Shown: positions 49,913-60,708, counted from the stretch's first letter. The stretch is 64,000 bases of DNA from Trissonchulus latispiculum (GCA_030248195.1 JASAND010028619.1:1-64000), one strand, 5' to 3'. The notes: generated from the letters alone by a model not told the origin. Numbers and translations are program-made.

Positions 49913-50288
49913 TTAGCAATCTTTACTTGTACAAAAATTCAAATTTTTTCAACCATTTGGAGAAATTTAAAGTTGGGTCCAGGAAAGTCTATGCGTCGGT
50001 GACTCTGATGCTGCTAATTAAACGGTGGCAAATTGAAAATTAAAATTTAGCGTTTTCCTGGGATAACCATCTTTTTATTCTCAGCACGCTCATGTTAGGT
50101 GAGCGGACCATTTCGCACTTTAAGCAAATAAACTTAGTGTTTTTTATTAGTATTTCTAATTAAAAATCCGCTTTTCTTTGAAATTTCATTAAATTCTAAG
50201 GAGTGACTCATGGAGTACTCTTGAAGGACTATCAGCTAGCACAAAATGAGCTAATAACTCAAAATTTTGTTCGCCAGGCGACTTTGGT

Positions 50289-51303
50289 ATAATAAATAAA
50301 AAACTCATTTTTTAGTTGAACCATGCGTGAGTCAAAGCTAAATCTTCGTGACTCATAAAAATGACGTTTTGCTTGCTCTTTCTGGATCAAACAGTTTCAG
50401 AACTGGATCAAAGACTTGGTTCGCTAAGGGTACACACGTAACTGGGCCACTAGTCAAAGTCAATGTTTCTTCGTTTGGTGACACTGCTGCCACGTCGTTT
50501 TTGACATCATTTCCAATCCCTCATCTCAATTTTTAGCCAAACATACAAAGAAGGGGCAATTTTAAGGATTTTAGGGAAACTAAAGTTTTCTTGCTAAGGT
50601 TTTCTTAAAAACTTGCAATTGTTGATCAAAATCTTTCTATCTTGCCGAGCGATTATTTTGTGCTGGCTTGGTCGAGCTCATCGCTCCTTCCCTCATTTCG
50701 CCGATATCTGTGGATGCTAGTTAGATTCTTCAGGTCCGCCGAATAGTTTACATTTGTCAGACTGAATATGTGAAATTTACTCTTTGAAGTCTGCAACTGA
50801 GACTGTCCGACTTGACACTTGACAGCTACAAACAGAGTGCTTAGTGCTTTATATTAAAGGTAATAATTGGAGTTGCAATGAGGCAATGAGGTGTGAAAAG
50901 AGTAGCTCAGCTAGCTTTAGCGAGTCGAGTTACAAAGAAACTCTCTGTTATCTTCTAGTTCAGTAATCTCCTTTGTTGCTGAAGAGCCGCTTTCTGCATT
51001 GTTCGTCGCTTCGGTGTTAAATGAAAACCCCTTATGAGAAAAACAACTTAACATTACACCACCCACTGAAAGTCGGCCCCATGTGCCTGAGATGGGAGTC
51101 CACCCCCAGGGGGTCCGCAGGGGTCACAAATCATTCTTCAAAAATCGTCAAGCTTGGTATCAAATGAAAAACCCTTGCTGAGGCAAACACGTTCTCCGTC
51201 ATTTTCCATCACTCATTGCTAGCCTGATTAAACACAACAGAAATTATGTTCCCGCTACTCAACAGTCGTGCCAATAAAAGTTCTATTTTTGACAGAGACA
51301 CTT
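50289..51303. other. Spacer 3' of channel paralogue 3
   Basis: No supported gene. Sequence at 50,900-51,010 resembles 45,580-45,700, consistent with the tandem duplication of the channel locus. Confidence 0.45.
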
Positions 51304-52599
51304 TTATCGCTGATATCTTCTACCGCTGTCAATGCCTGCATCTTCATCAGTTTCATCCGTAATGTCCTTGCAACCGCAAAAATATACAATGTGTACCAGA
51401 GACAAAACGGATGCTCCAGTGAATAAGGATAACGCACCACCAATATTACTGACTAACGTTGTTGTCGTGTAAGTAAAGTATTCTTTAGTTTCCGTCATCA
51501 TTCCGTTAACATTGTTAGTTTTAAATGTAATTGTGGATTCCAAATTGGGTTCTACGACAGCAGCCACATCATACTGCCATGATTCGCAGGCGATAATTTT
51601 ATTCATTAGACAGAAGTAATAATCATATTCTGCTTTAACATATGTTATGTTATCTGACGGTGGCAAATTTAAGTAGCACAAATCTTCGAGTTTGGAGTCT
51701 GTTTCGTCTGATTCAAAGCCGTCAAGCAAAGTACAATTATCTGCGGCTTTTCTGTAATGGACTAAGCATCTCATATAAACATTCGAAATATCGCTATCAA
51801 TGCCAGGATAACAAGGTCTTGTTGGAGTGTTCACTATCATGTTGTGTTGAACCCCTACGCTGATATAGTAGCTCTGTTTCAAATCAACCCATAGGGATCT
51901 CAGCATTTCATTTTGTTTCCCTACATGAAGTCTGGCTAACGTAATATCGTCGCCACTCCAGCGTCTCCATTTGTAAGCTTCCTTCACAAAGTTCTGCGTC
52001 GATATTGTAAGCAAATCTGACGCCATTATTATGTATCGCATTTCCTCTTCTGTTTTTGTTCTTTTGTCGATGTAGAAGCAGTGGCCCAAATAATTGAAAC
52101 AGGAACTGGCATTCCTGTCTACCACTTCGATTAAATTCGCTGGATACCCCAGGAAATCCATCAATTCTCCGGCTGTTGCAATGCCCAGTTTTGCCACTAC
52201 TGTGTCAGTCACCATTTTACCAGACAGGATTTCTTTTGTTGATTTAATTTTGAAATTGGACTCTAAGAACAGCGAATGTACGTAATCGAATGCTGGTTTG
52301 TATAGACCAATTTCCTCAGCCTTTGTTTCATTTACCCAGCCATTAGGATATATGTATACCGGCGGAATGTGTGGTATGGGGCGTTTTATTATTTCGAAAG
52401 ACGTAGGCGCAGCCTTGTACTCGACGATTGCGTTATATAGCTGGTAGACCAAGCCACTGAGTGAAGTTAAGAACAAAATTGTCCACAGAAACCTAGATCC
52501 AATCGAGTTCGCAAAAACTAAATCAGATATTCCGTGCAAAGTTGTTGATCTTGCGAAATCCTTCAGTCTTGTCATTGCTTTGGCCTTCATTTTTATCAT
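51304..52599 (-). CDS. DEG/ENaC-family channel, paralogue 3
   Basis: 431 residues, nearly identical by eye to paralogue 2 along its length: HG at 22-23, GAS at 395-397, same extracellular cysteines and N-glycosylation sites. The C-terminal tail diverges (ITDETDEDAGIDSGRRYQR). The start is set at MIKM, directly after the acceptor CCCTTTTTCAG, although an ATG lies in frame 27 bases upstream. The stop is followed by GATAAA-like rather than AATAAA sequence. Tight similarity to paralogue 2 with shared 5' flank indicates a recent tandem duplication about 7.3 kb apart. The open frame is intact, so it is probably functional. Confidence 0.9.
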   Translation of the reverse strand: MIKMKAKAMTRLKDFARSTTLHGISDLVFANSIGSRFLWTILFLTSLSGLVYQLYNAIVEYKAAPTSFEIIKRPIPHIPPVYIYPNGWVNETKAEEIGLYKPAFDYVHSLFLESNFKIKSTKEILSGKMVTDTVVAKLGIATAGELMDFLGYPANLIEVVDRNASSCFNYLGHCFYIDKRTKTEEEMRYIIMASDLLTISTQNFVKEAYKWRRWSGDDITLARLHVGKQNEMLRSLWVDLKQSYYISVGVQHNMIVNTPTRPCYPGIDSDISNVYMRCLVHYRKAADNCTLLDGFESDETDSKLEDLCYLNLPPSDNITYVKAEYDYYFCLMNKIIACESWQYDVAAVVEPNLESTITFKTNNVNGMMTETKEYFTYTTTTLVSNIGGALSLFTGASVLSLVHIVYFCGCKDITDETDEDAGIDSGRRYQR

Positions 52600-53013
52600 T
52601 AATCTGAAAAAGGGTTGGTTAAGCATTTTACAGGATATTTAATCAAGCTGTGCACTGCCAAATCTTTGGCAGAAGTATTATCACGCTTTAAGCACCATTT
52701 AATTCTAGCGACGAATTTGTCCAACAGCAGTCGAAAACGAAGCTTCGCCCGATTGCACCAAATCGGGCTAAGTTAGCTCGGGGTTAGCTTAACACCAAGT
52801 TAATTCTGTGCTAACTATTCTGCAGCTGAACTTCAGCGGAGTATTAAACTTTGTCCGTTGTACCAACCAAGAATAACAAACTCTAGGCTTCAGCGTCCGT
52901 GTACCTCGTGATAAATTGATTTTTGCGAAAATACAAAAAACAAAACAAAGTTTTTAGCTAATTTTGCCGTTTCAAGTAAGCTATTCCAACAAATATCAAA
53001 CACCAAACCTTAC

Positions 53014-53019
53014 TTTAGC
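53014..53019. other. Left target-site duplication TTTAGC
   Basis: TTTAGC immediately precedes the left end of the integrase/RING transposon. The identical word follows its right end at 60,709-60,714. Confidence 0.85.
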
Positions 53020-53406
53020 TGTCCGTGGATCATTTGTCCGTCTGATATTTTCAAAAAATCAAAAAACAAAATTCAAATATCAAACGGTTGTTTCCTGCGC
53101 GTTTGATTTTTGTTCTCTCTCAAAAATCAAAAATCAAGCTATTTTGGTTTGAAATTTGTTTTTCGGTCGAAATAACAAAAATCAAAAGCACTAAAATCAA
53201 ATTCTCACCAACTTTGTTTCCTGCTATCGGAATAACAAGAAACTCCTAAAATCTTCAAAAATCAAAGAAACAAAAATCAAAAATCAAGCGCTTGTTTGCT
53301 GCGCGTTTGATTTTTGTTTTGTCCCAAAAATCAAAAATCAAACCGTTTGAGTTTGATTTTTGTTTTTTCAGCTGTATAACAAAAATCAAAACACAAAATT
53401 CAAATT
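53020..53406. repeat. Left terminal inverted repeat of the transposon
   Basis: 387 bp, complementary to 60,367-60,708 apart from about 45 extra bases near 53,235-53,275. It is built from many AAAATCAAA / TTTGATTTTTG words in both orientations, so it can pair with itself and may hold multiple transposase-binding sites. Confidence 0.9.
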
Positions 53407-53551
53407 AAAGTATTAGTTTGTTTCCTGCTATGAGGAAAATTGAGATAAATATATAGATGCTTGCAACAAGTCTAGCACTGGGCAAAAATCAATAGTTCTG
53501 GTCCTTTGTCTTTCCGTGGATTGTTGCATTACACTTTTGTTCGTCGCTACT

Positions 53552-55798
53552 ATGGATTGGTTGGATCCTTCATTTGTTCGAGATTTGGTGGAGAATGAAA
53601 ACTACTCAATTCCTGTGCTATCTGATTATCTTAAATCAGTTTATCCCAATCAAAAGGGACTGTCAGAAGGAAATCTTCGCAAGTTCTGCACATTCCATGG
53701 AATTTCTAAGCCCGCTAAAGTGGATACTAAGGAGCTGGAGCTAGCTGTTTCCGATGCTGTTGCAGAAGTAAGCATCTTAGAAAACTTGTTCTACAATCAC
53801 TTTTCAGCGATTCTACTGATTTAAGGGATTCGTATTTTCAGATTGAGTTCTGCGTTTAATTTGTCTTTCGAAAACTAGGTCTTTTCCTTGCTTTATTTGT
53901 GCTGTGACTGGAATCTCTTGTATGTAATTTTCAAACATTGAACTGATGCCCTTCTATCTCTCAAAATTTGAAGAAATGCACAGCTTTCAAAGCTCTCCGT
54001 ATAAAACATTAGCAGCAATAGATGAAACTATTCTTTTACTGTTTGACTTAAGGTGGGCGGTTCATATGGAAGAAAAATGATGAAATCTCATCTGGAAGGG
54101 AAAGGAATATCCGCTGGAGAAAAAAGGGTTGGTGAAGCTCTCGCGACTGTTCATCCATTCTACCATCAGCGCCGGCAAACAAGCACACACAAGCAAATGA
54201 ATCCAGCTTCCTATCATGCGCCTAACTTTGGCTATAATTTGCACTTAGACCAAAACGAAAAGGTACTTCTAAGTGATTAAATTGTCTGAATTAACTATTG
54301 TAGCTTTTCATCTGGGTTTTCTGTTTCTTACACTCAGCTGGTACAGGTTTTCTTAGCTGTGTAATGTTTGCTAGCTTACCGTGTAAAGATTTAGCCAGTC
54401 AACATCGGCTTGTGAAGGTTCTACAGTTTGCGACAACTCTGATTGGTCTGCGAAAAAAAAACTGTGTTTGCGTTTTTAGCTTGTCGATTTTGGGGTCACG
54501 TTCGTTCTGGCTGTGGATGGATGCTCTTGCTTCATTCCTTCCTTTTCTGCCATGCGACAAAAGAACAATATGATTATCTACGACAGTGTTTATTTGTACG
54601 CATTTTGCAATTATTACTTGTGTACCTACTGTAGTTTGAGCTTGAATGCAAATCCAATGTTGAAGTAATATAGTGTGATGTAGTATGTTTATCCTGTCAT
54701 TATAACGACGGAACACTATGGCAGCGGATCCATTAATTAGTGTAGTTTACCACTTCGGTTGCATTTGCTTTCGTCACAGCGGATTTCGTCACATCTTCAA
54801 CCAAGGCGACAATTTTAAGGCTCTGAGGTGCGTTAGTGCTATTCTTATGTTGTATAATCTTTTGCAGGGCTGCCGTCAAAGCTTACGGGTTATGGGACCA
54901 GGTTATTGTAGACCACGGAAGAGAATTCTACTTGTCCCTGTTCATGCAACATTATTATCGCCAGGCGTCATTGTCTCAGCGTCCTCCGTATCGACAAGTT
55001 GCGTCGACTGTGGTAACGGTTTGATTTCAGTAGTATTGTTTGGTATCTCTTATTCTTTCAGTGATATTGCTATTCTTTTGAGTGATCAATTTGCCGACTC
55101 AGCAAATCGTTTCGGCTTAATAGTTTTATTTTTAGAATAACCGCGTTGAACGTCTCTGGGTAGAGGTTAACCAGCGGGTTGGGTACCCGTTAAAGTATGC
55201 CCTTATCTCGCTGGAGAATGAAAGAAACGTTGTCAGAGAGAACCCTCTGGATTTTCAAGCAATGAGCCAAGTGTCGCTTGCCGTTGCCAGTCATGGACTA
55301 GAGACGTTTGTGCATAACTGGAACAATCACCACATACCTGGTATTTTTACTGAACCTAGGACTGAACTGAATGATAGAGACATGATTGCAGTGAACGTAT
55401 ATATTAGTTTGTGTTTTGTCAGTCGTTAGCGTGCGAGCATGTATCTGGAGCTGATAACTGAGACGCTGCCAGCTGTCACACTCTTATATATTATGTACTC
55501 TTGGTATAACCTATTCTTGGTTTTAGGTAAAGGGGTGCCGGCCAGTTATATTGCAAACAAAGAAAATATAGTGGTGGATCATCTCATCATGGGTGCTGAG
55601 GATGCCAAAAAACTGTATCTAGAGCAGCGTCCAGAGGCTGTGATTACTGAAAGTAAAGAGGAGTTGTTGAAACCCGAAAATATTGCTGAGGTCGAGCGGG
55701 TTATAGCCCCAGTTGCTACCATTTTTGGATCCGTGGCTAATCATGATTACAAACTTTTCCATGATGCGATCGTCTATTATCGTAATAAACTGCAATAA
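53552..55798 (+). CDS. DDE integrase-type transposase, six exons
   Basis: Exons: 53552-53767, 54053-54262, 54480-54595, 54868-55012, 55136-55340, 55527-55798; all junctions are GT-AG and in phase, giving 387 residues. The N-terminal part (1-72) and a second helical block (73-125, VGGSYGRKMM...HPFYHQRRQT) probably bind DNA. The catalytic core shows D138 (NLHLDQNEK), the LAVDG segment at 152-156, D196 (VIVDHGREF) and E234 (NNRVERLWVEV), a D-x57-D-x37-E spacing close to retroviral-type integrases. It resembles the integrase-core proteins found in many invertebrate and fish genomes. The start was chosen at MDWLDP, matching MAWLDP of the second copy, not the ATG 36 bases upstream. It presumably acts in the nucleus on the TGTCCGTGGATC ends. 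The 3' end meets the RING gene 132 bp away. No stop or frameshift was found. Confidence 0.88.
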
Positions 55799-55811
55799 GT
55801 GTCAACTATTG

Positions 55812-55825
55812 TTTATTGCAATAAA
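55812..55825. promoter_or_regulatory. Palindromic bidirectional poly(A) signal
   Basis: TTTATTGCAATAAA gives AATAAA on each strand. It lies 14 bases after the integrase stop and about 105 bases after the RING gene stop on the other strand, so it can serve both convergent transcripts. Confidence 0.75.
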
Positions 55826-55930
55826 CGAAACATGACTAATGAAACGAGGCACAATTGGAAAAAGTTTAGCTGAAAAACAGTCACGAGATCAATCTTTAGA
55901 TCTAGATAAAGTCTGGTTCTGCTGTAGTAT

Positions 55931-58900
55931 TTAGCAAAGATCGGCATCTTTCAAAGCTTTCAAAACGGCATGAGTTCCTTTGAGCTGGAAGCCTTCCCAT
56001 TCCTTGCGGCAATGAGGACACGACCGTTCCAACTCTTCTTCTTGCCATCGCTCAATGCACATCTCACAGCCAACCACGATTTTGCAATTAGTACAAATAG
56101 TGGGATCAGCTCTGATGCTGCAGCTGCATACAATACAGCGGAACAGCTCCACCGTAGCTTTCACAGCTGCATCTGAAAAAGAATCGCAAAACAAAGCGCA
56201 GTAGGTAGACAAGACACACGGTATTGATTGTTATGGCTGGAAAGAGGACACGAAAATGAACATTAGCCTATTAGCCGGACTTTATTGCTTTAAGCTAGAG
56301 ATTTAGCCGAAAAACCATTTTGGCAAAACTACTATTATTTAGTTTCGAACATCGATTTCTCAAAAACTACTCGACGGATTTTGGAGAGTTTTGGCAGAAT
56401 TGAAATTCGTACTTCTTCGTTAAGACCTGCTGAGCCAAATCCAAAAAACGTTCCCTCTGCCCATATGTCCTTCATATATTGTCACAAAGAGAACTTTTGG
56501 CCGATTCTTCAGTTTTGAGAAATAGATGTTCAAAATTTTTTGGCCTATATTCATCCTTTTAGATGTCAACATGTCAAATTGCGAAGTTATAGCGTTTCTA
56601 AAAATCACCACAAATGCACTGCACAAAGGATACCTCCACCTTAAGTCTAAACCCATTACAGTTTGGCATGCGCCACACTCCGTACAGCCAAGAGTACATA
56701 ATACATATGTATTATGTACTCTTGGTACAGCGGAGACAAGCTTTCAAATATAACTGGCGAACTGACTAACTTTAATCTGATCTTTCAAAGTCTAACTCTC
56801 CTAGTTGCCTTTATTGGACACTTCCCTCAATACAGGCCTCATGCAGTGAAATTATATTAACTAGAAAGGTAAGGATTTTTACCATAGTTGTCCTTGCGAC
56901 GCTTTTCAACCAAACGCTCCTCGATAGATCGGCGACGTTTGCCTTTACCAGCCACATCCTCAACTTCTGAAAGCAAGCACACAAAAAAGGAAGCAGAAAA
57001 GAAGGAAAAGAAACAGTTAAAGTTAATTCAAACAGAGAACACTACAAAACATGAAAATAATGAAAGACTAGAGCAACCTTCAAACCTGGGTTGCGTAATG
57101 AAGCGTGGGGCCGAGGCCGCTCCCTTCAACGGGGCCAGACCCCAGGCCCAGGCCGCTGAAAGTCAAAGTCCAAAAATATGGTTTCGCTAAACGTGACACG
57201 TAAAAGCAAATAAACATGGAACTTAGAAGTATACCAGCTGTTACACTCTTGTCAACAACATACTAACATACTAACCTTCCTCAGAACTCTGCAGCTGCTC
57301 TAATGCCTGTTGGAGCAGCTGAATGTCCTTTTCCGGAATCGCCAACAGCTTCTTTGCATTATTGCGTTGAGATGGCATCCAAAAATTTGGATCTAAAATT
57401 ATGAATTAAATCAGTTAGTTACCGATTAACACATACATTACATTATACATTATATTACTTTCCATTAATTACACACTAAGATTACAAAAATCTACTACAT
57501 ACCATATTTAAGGTGGTGATTCCTCTTGGGCACATATTATTGGTTGACGGTTAAAATCAAGATGAAATTTGATGAAACTTTCCAAAATAAGTTCTTTTAA
57601 CATTCTAACAACCTCTGCGCAATCCCGCTTCAAAACTTCGACGTCTCCGTTCAGGGCCGTTTTTGCCGATTTTTGACAATTAGACAGTATCTGCATAATA
57701 TCATTATATTCATCATCAAAAATGGCTTCTTAACTCCAAGGAAAGAATGGGTAATGACGGGTCAAAGTTGATGTCTCTAAAAGGAATCACCACCTTAACT
57801 AGAAAACATGGATACACGCTGAGAACTTCTCCCTCGAAACTTTAACCTTAATGTTTCGAGCATTTTGCAGGCTTAAAACACTAGTAAGCGATTAGTGTCC
57901 TACCCTTCCTATTATAAACTCTTGGGGCAATGGACCTTTAGCAAAGAGTGTTTTTAGACAGAACTAGTGACGTTTGCCATTAATTTATATACTGCACTCT
58001 TGGTACTCTGAAAGGTGCTAACCGTTGGAAACGTCTCCTTCTGGAATAGGTCGACCATCTGCACTACAAATTACATGTGGAGAATCCAACTTCTCGTTGA
58101 CTGCAGCAGTGATGGTCTTAAGTGCCAACTTTTCTCGTGTAAGTTGTAGATAGACTTGAGTGAACGACAGTTTCGGTTTCAGTCGGTCTGCAGGTCCATA
58201 TTTATCGAACGTGGCAGGAGTGATTTTCAAGATGACCGGTTTGTCCACCTTGGCTGGAGCAGCCACACGCGACTGCCCAGGGCGGCGAGCTGCAGTAGAG
58301 CCACCAGGGATCAGCGCTGGCGGGGCTGGTGGTCTAAAATTAAACACAGCTAAATGCTTGCTTGTGCTTCAGGTAAAAGTCAGGGAATTCACCCCCCCAA
58401 CAGGACCTCACCATCAGCCTTTACAAATGCCAAGCAAACAACATAACTAGCTATCCATGCCATTTACCACATATACTCTTATTTATTATGTACTCTTGAA
58501 TGTTGGTATTAATTAAATAAGATAAGAAATCAATTATAGCGAATTAATTATCGACTCGCTGCATTCAGGTTACCCGTTTCTAGCTGGCACAGGAGCAGCC
58601 ACACTGACAAGCTCTGTGGCATGGAGTTTGAAAGACTTCACTGCTGTATCCGTTACAGAAAATGAGCCATCGTCCTGTGGCATCCAAACAAGGCCACTTT
58701 CATCTTGAAGGAAAATGCTTTCTTCTTGAACCTAAACATTAATTTATCTGTAAGCACAATCAAGCAGTAAGTTTACGCTATAAAATTGACAGAAACAGTT
58801 TTAAAATGCGGTGGGGGTCTACCTGAGGTTGATCTGGGAGAAGTATGCACCGCCCCATTCCAACCACACATTGTTCTATGACTACAGTACCAGTTCAACC

Positions 58901-59045
58901 CAAATAAGCATCTCACCATTCGTTCATCACCTACCGTAACCCTTAGCCAATCACACTGTGACTGCTTGCTAGGAGGATTAAACGTTAACTGGCTTGTTGC
59001 TTGGCCCAACTTAGCTCCAATACTTCTAAATGACAGCTGATGCAT
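55931..59045 (-). CDS. RING-like zinc-finger protein of the transposon, six exons
   Basis: Exons in transcript order: 59045-58935, 58731-58574, 58333-58023, 57392-57276, 56966-56883, 56172-55931; phases join without a stop to give 340 residues. Residues 85-120 are Pro/Ala-rich (PPAPPALIPGG). A lysine/arginine cluster at 240-256 (GKGKRRRSIEERLVEKRRK) looks like a nuclear localisation signal. The C-terminal finger has four Cys pairs: C273/276, C287/290, C296/299, C312/315 (CPHC), an all-cysteine RING-like cross-brace preceding KEWEGF. RING domains commonly recruit ubiquitin-conjugating enzymes, but this one lacks the usual histidine, so ligase activity is uncertain. Two donors are GTTAGx, slightly weak. 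The first exon (MHQLSFRSIGAKLG) fits by phase but is the least certain. Inside the same terminal repeats as the integrase, so likely an element-encoded accessory protein or captured host gene. Confidence 0.75.
56690..56723. repeat. 34-bp perfect palindrome of the 9-bp-duplication MITE family
   Basis: AAGAGTACATAATACAT joined to its complement, lying in a RING-gene intron. The flanks CGTACAGCC and GGTACAGCG match at 7 of 9 positions. The ends are those of the MITE at 850-1267. Confidence 0.75.
57512..57794. mobile_element. 283-bp MITE with TTAA duplication in a RING-gene intron
   Basis: The 13-bp inverted ends GGTGGTGATTCCT / AGGAATCACCACC are flanked by TTAA on both sides (57,508-57,511; 57,795-57,798), as in piggyBac or Kolobok elements. 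Its minus-strand frame (MQILSNCQKSAK...) is 62 codons; it could be a transposase fragment but is not part of the spliced RING protein. Confidence 0.8.
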
Positions 59046-60028
59046 GGAGTGAAATAGTGTAGTGCAGTTGCTATAGCATCAATGATATCCAATTGTTTCT
59101 TTGTTACTCTCACCTCACCTGTGCCAGTGGCCGTGTTTCCCCAAAAAAACCCGTTAGCAAAGTTTCTGATTAAGCTCAGGCGGTTTGAAACGGCATGAAA
59201 ATGCTTTTATTAACAGTAATTAGACAAAAATGATTAAAGCAGGTGAAACAGTTGACGTTGATACGTCAAAACTTGCTTGAACCCTCGTCCTTTGCTGATA
59301 TTCAAATTGTACTCAATAACTTACGAGAATTGAAGGAAACAACTCAAAATTTAAACTTTACATGTACCACATATGTGGCTAGATTGAGTGTGTGAAAATG
59401 AGCGAAATCCGCGATATAAATATTTTTCACGATGAAACCTCCCTTAATGACGCATAATGAGGTTTCATTGGCACAGTTTCAAAAGTGTATATATTATTTT
59501 TCTATATATAAACTTTTCATTTGCTTACTTGCCTGTTTGCTTGCATTTGCTTATGTCTAACACATGTAACGGTATCCTTTAAAAATATAACTATATTACC
59601 CAACACGCTCTTGCCTTGTTTCGCGGACAGACCCATGGGGAACAAGAAATGTCCAGAAATGGCTACAAGACCCATGTTGGAACAAGAATTTCATTCCAGC
59701 ACTAATCGTCAAATTATGTTTACATCAAATCTGAATTCTGGAGGCTAGACGTTTACTGTAACCTTTAAGTATTCTGGCTCTTCGAACTTAAATTAAAACT
59801 GTCTGCAAAAAACCACGTTGACTTGTTGTCTTGATTTTCCTATACACGTTTCCTTCAATTGGAAAGAGAAATTTTGAACGGTTGTAGCATTTCTATTCTT
59901 GGACTAAATGATTCATGTTTTCAATGGTTAATTGTGTGACATAAGGGCTATCTATCGACTCAATTTTACCAAAATCGTGAGGGTCGAAATTTTGACCCAC
60001 GTAGCCCGTCCCTTAAGCTTGTTTTCAG

Positions 60029-60237
60029 CTACACGCCTACAGGATTCAATTCAGCTTACCTTGAAAACTTTGGCAATGGATGAAATACAAAGATTAGCTT
60101 TGTTCAGTTTTAATTCCAATTCCTTAAAGGAAACCGTAATAGGAATGAAATCGGACATGTTAGCACAGTGTAGTGAACAACCATACTTGGATGACGCCTT
60201 ATTGCAGAGACACAACCAACAAGTCAGTAATTACTAA
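60029..60237 (+). CDS. Possible third coding exon in the transposon
   Basis: After a good acceptor (CTTGTTTTCAG at 60,028) an open frame of about 69 codons runs to TAA at 60,235-60,237. It includes LTLKTLAMDEIQRLALFSFN and QPYLDDALLQRHNQQVSNY. It has a protein-like composition but no recognised family. It lies between the RING gene's first exon and the right terminal repeat, on the opposite strand. Upstream exon partners (perhaps near 59,640-59,745) are speculative. Confidence 0.25.
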
Positions 60238-60366
60238 GTGCAACACATTTCTGCACAAATGCCCACAAGGCAGAAATGTCTGGGTTAGGACTATGTATGG
60301 CCAAGAATATAACAGACTTATATGGCCACATAAAAACTCTGCAGCAGGAAACGAACTAATGCTCTA

Positions 60367-60708
60367 AATTTGAATTTTGTGTTTTGATTTTGTTATACAG
60401 CTGAAAAACAAAAATCAAACTCAAACGGTTTGATTTTTGATTTCTGGGACAAAACAAAAATCAAACGCGCAGAAAACAAGCGCTTGATTTTTGATTTTCG
60501 TTAGCAGGAAACAAAATTGACGACAATTTTATTTCAGCGCTTTTGATTTTTGTTATTTGGCCCGATTAACAAATTTCAAACCAAAATAGCTTGATTTTTG
60601 ATTTTTGAGAGAGAACAAAAATCAAACGCGCAGGAAACAACCGTTTGATATTTGATTTTTGTTTTTTGATTTTTTGAAAATATCAGACGGACAAATGATC
60701 CACGGACA
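60367..60708. repeat. Right terminal inverted repeat of the transposon
   Basis: 342 bp, complement of 53,020-53,406. It ends ...GGACAAATGATCCACGGACA followed directly by the TTTAGC duplication. Confidence 0.9.

Larger units (their letters stand above)
48174..50288. mobile_element. 2.1-kb inverted-repeat element with nested insertions
   Basis: The left end (AAAAGTCGCCTGGCGAACCA onward, about 200 bp) is complementary to 50,090-50,288. A second complementary pair lies further in (48,940-49,058 with 49,960-50,089). Two other elements are nested at its centre. No transposase frame is visible, so it is non-autonomous. It sits between channel paralogues 2 and 3. Confidence 0.8.
53020..60708. mobile_element. 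7.7-kb DNA transposon with integrase and RING genes
   Basis: The ends are long inverted repeats starting TGTCCGTGGATCATTTGTCC at both termini, with an exact 6-bp target duplication TTTAGC on each side. The length is 7,689 bp. Two spliced genes converge in the left half: a DDE integrase-type transposase (plus strand) and a RING-finger protein (minus strand). TG...CA termini and an integrase-like catalytic domain recall Ginger and Maverick/Polinton elements. The size, 6-bp duplication and gene content match neither exactly: Mavericks also make 6-bp duplications but are much larger and carry polymerase genes. All three landmarks are intact, so it may be recently active. Confidence 0.9.

Noticed and set aside
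54718..55140. 140-codon frame starting MAADPLISVVYHFG
   Set aside because: It covers an intron and reads integrase exon 4 out of frame; the spliced model conserved in the second copy is preferred.
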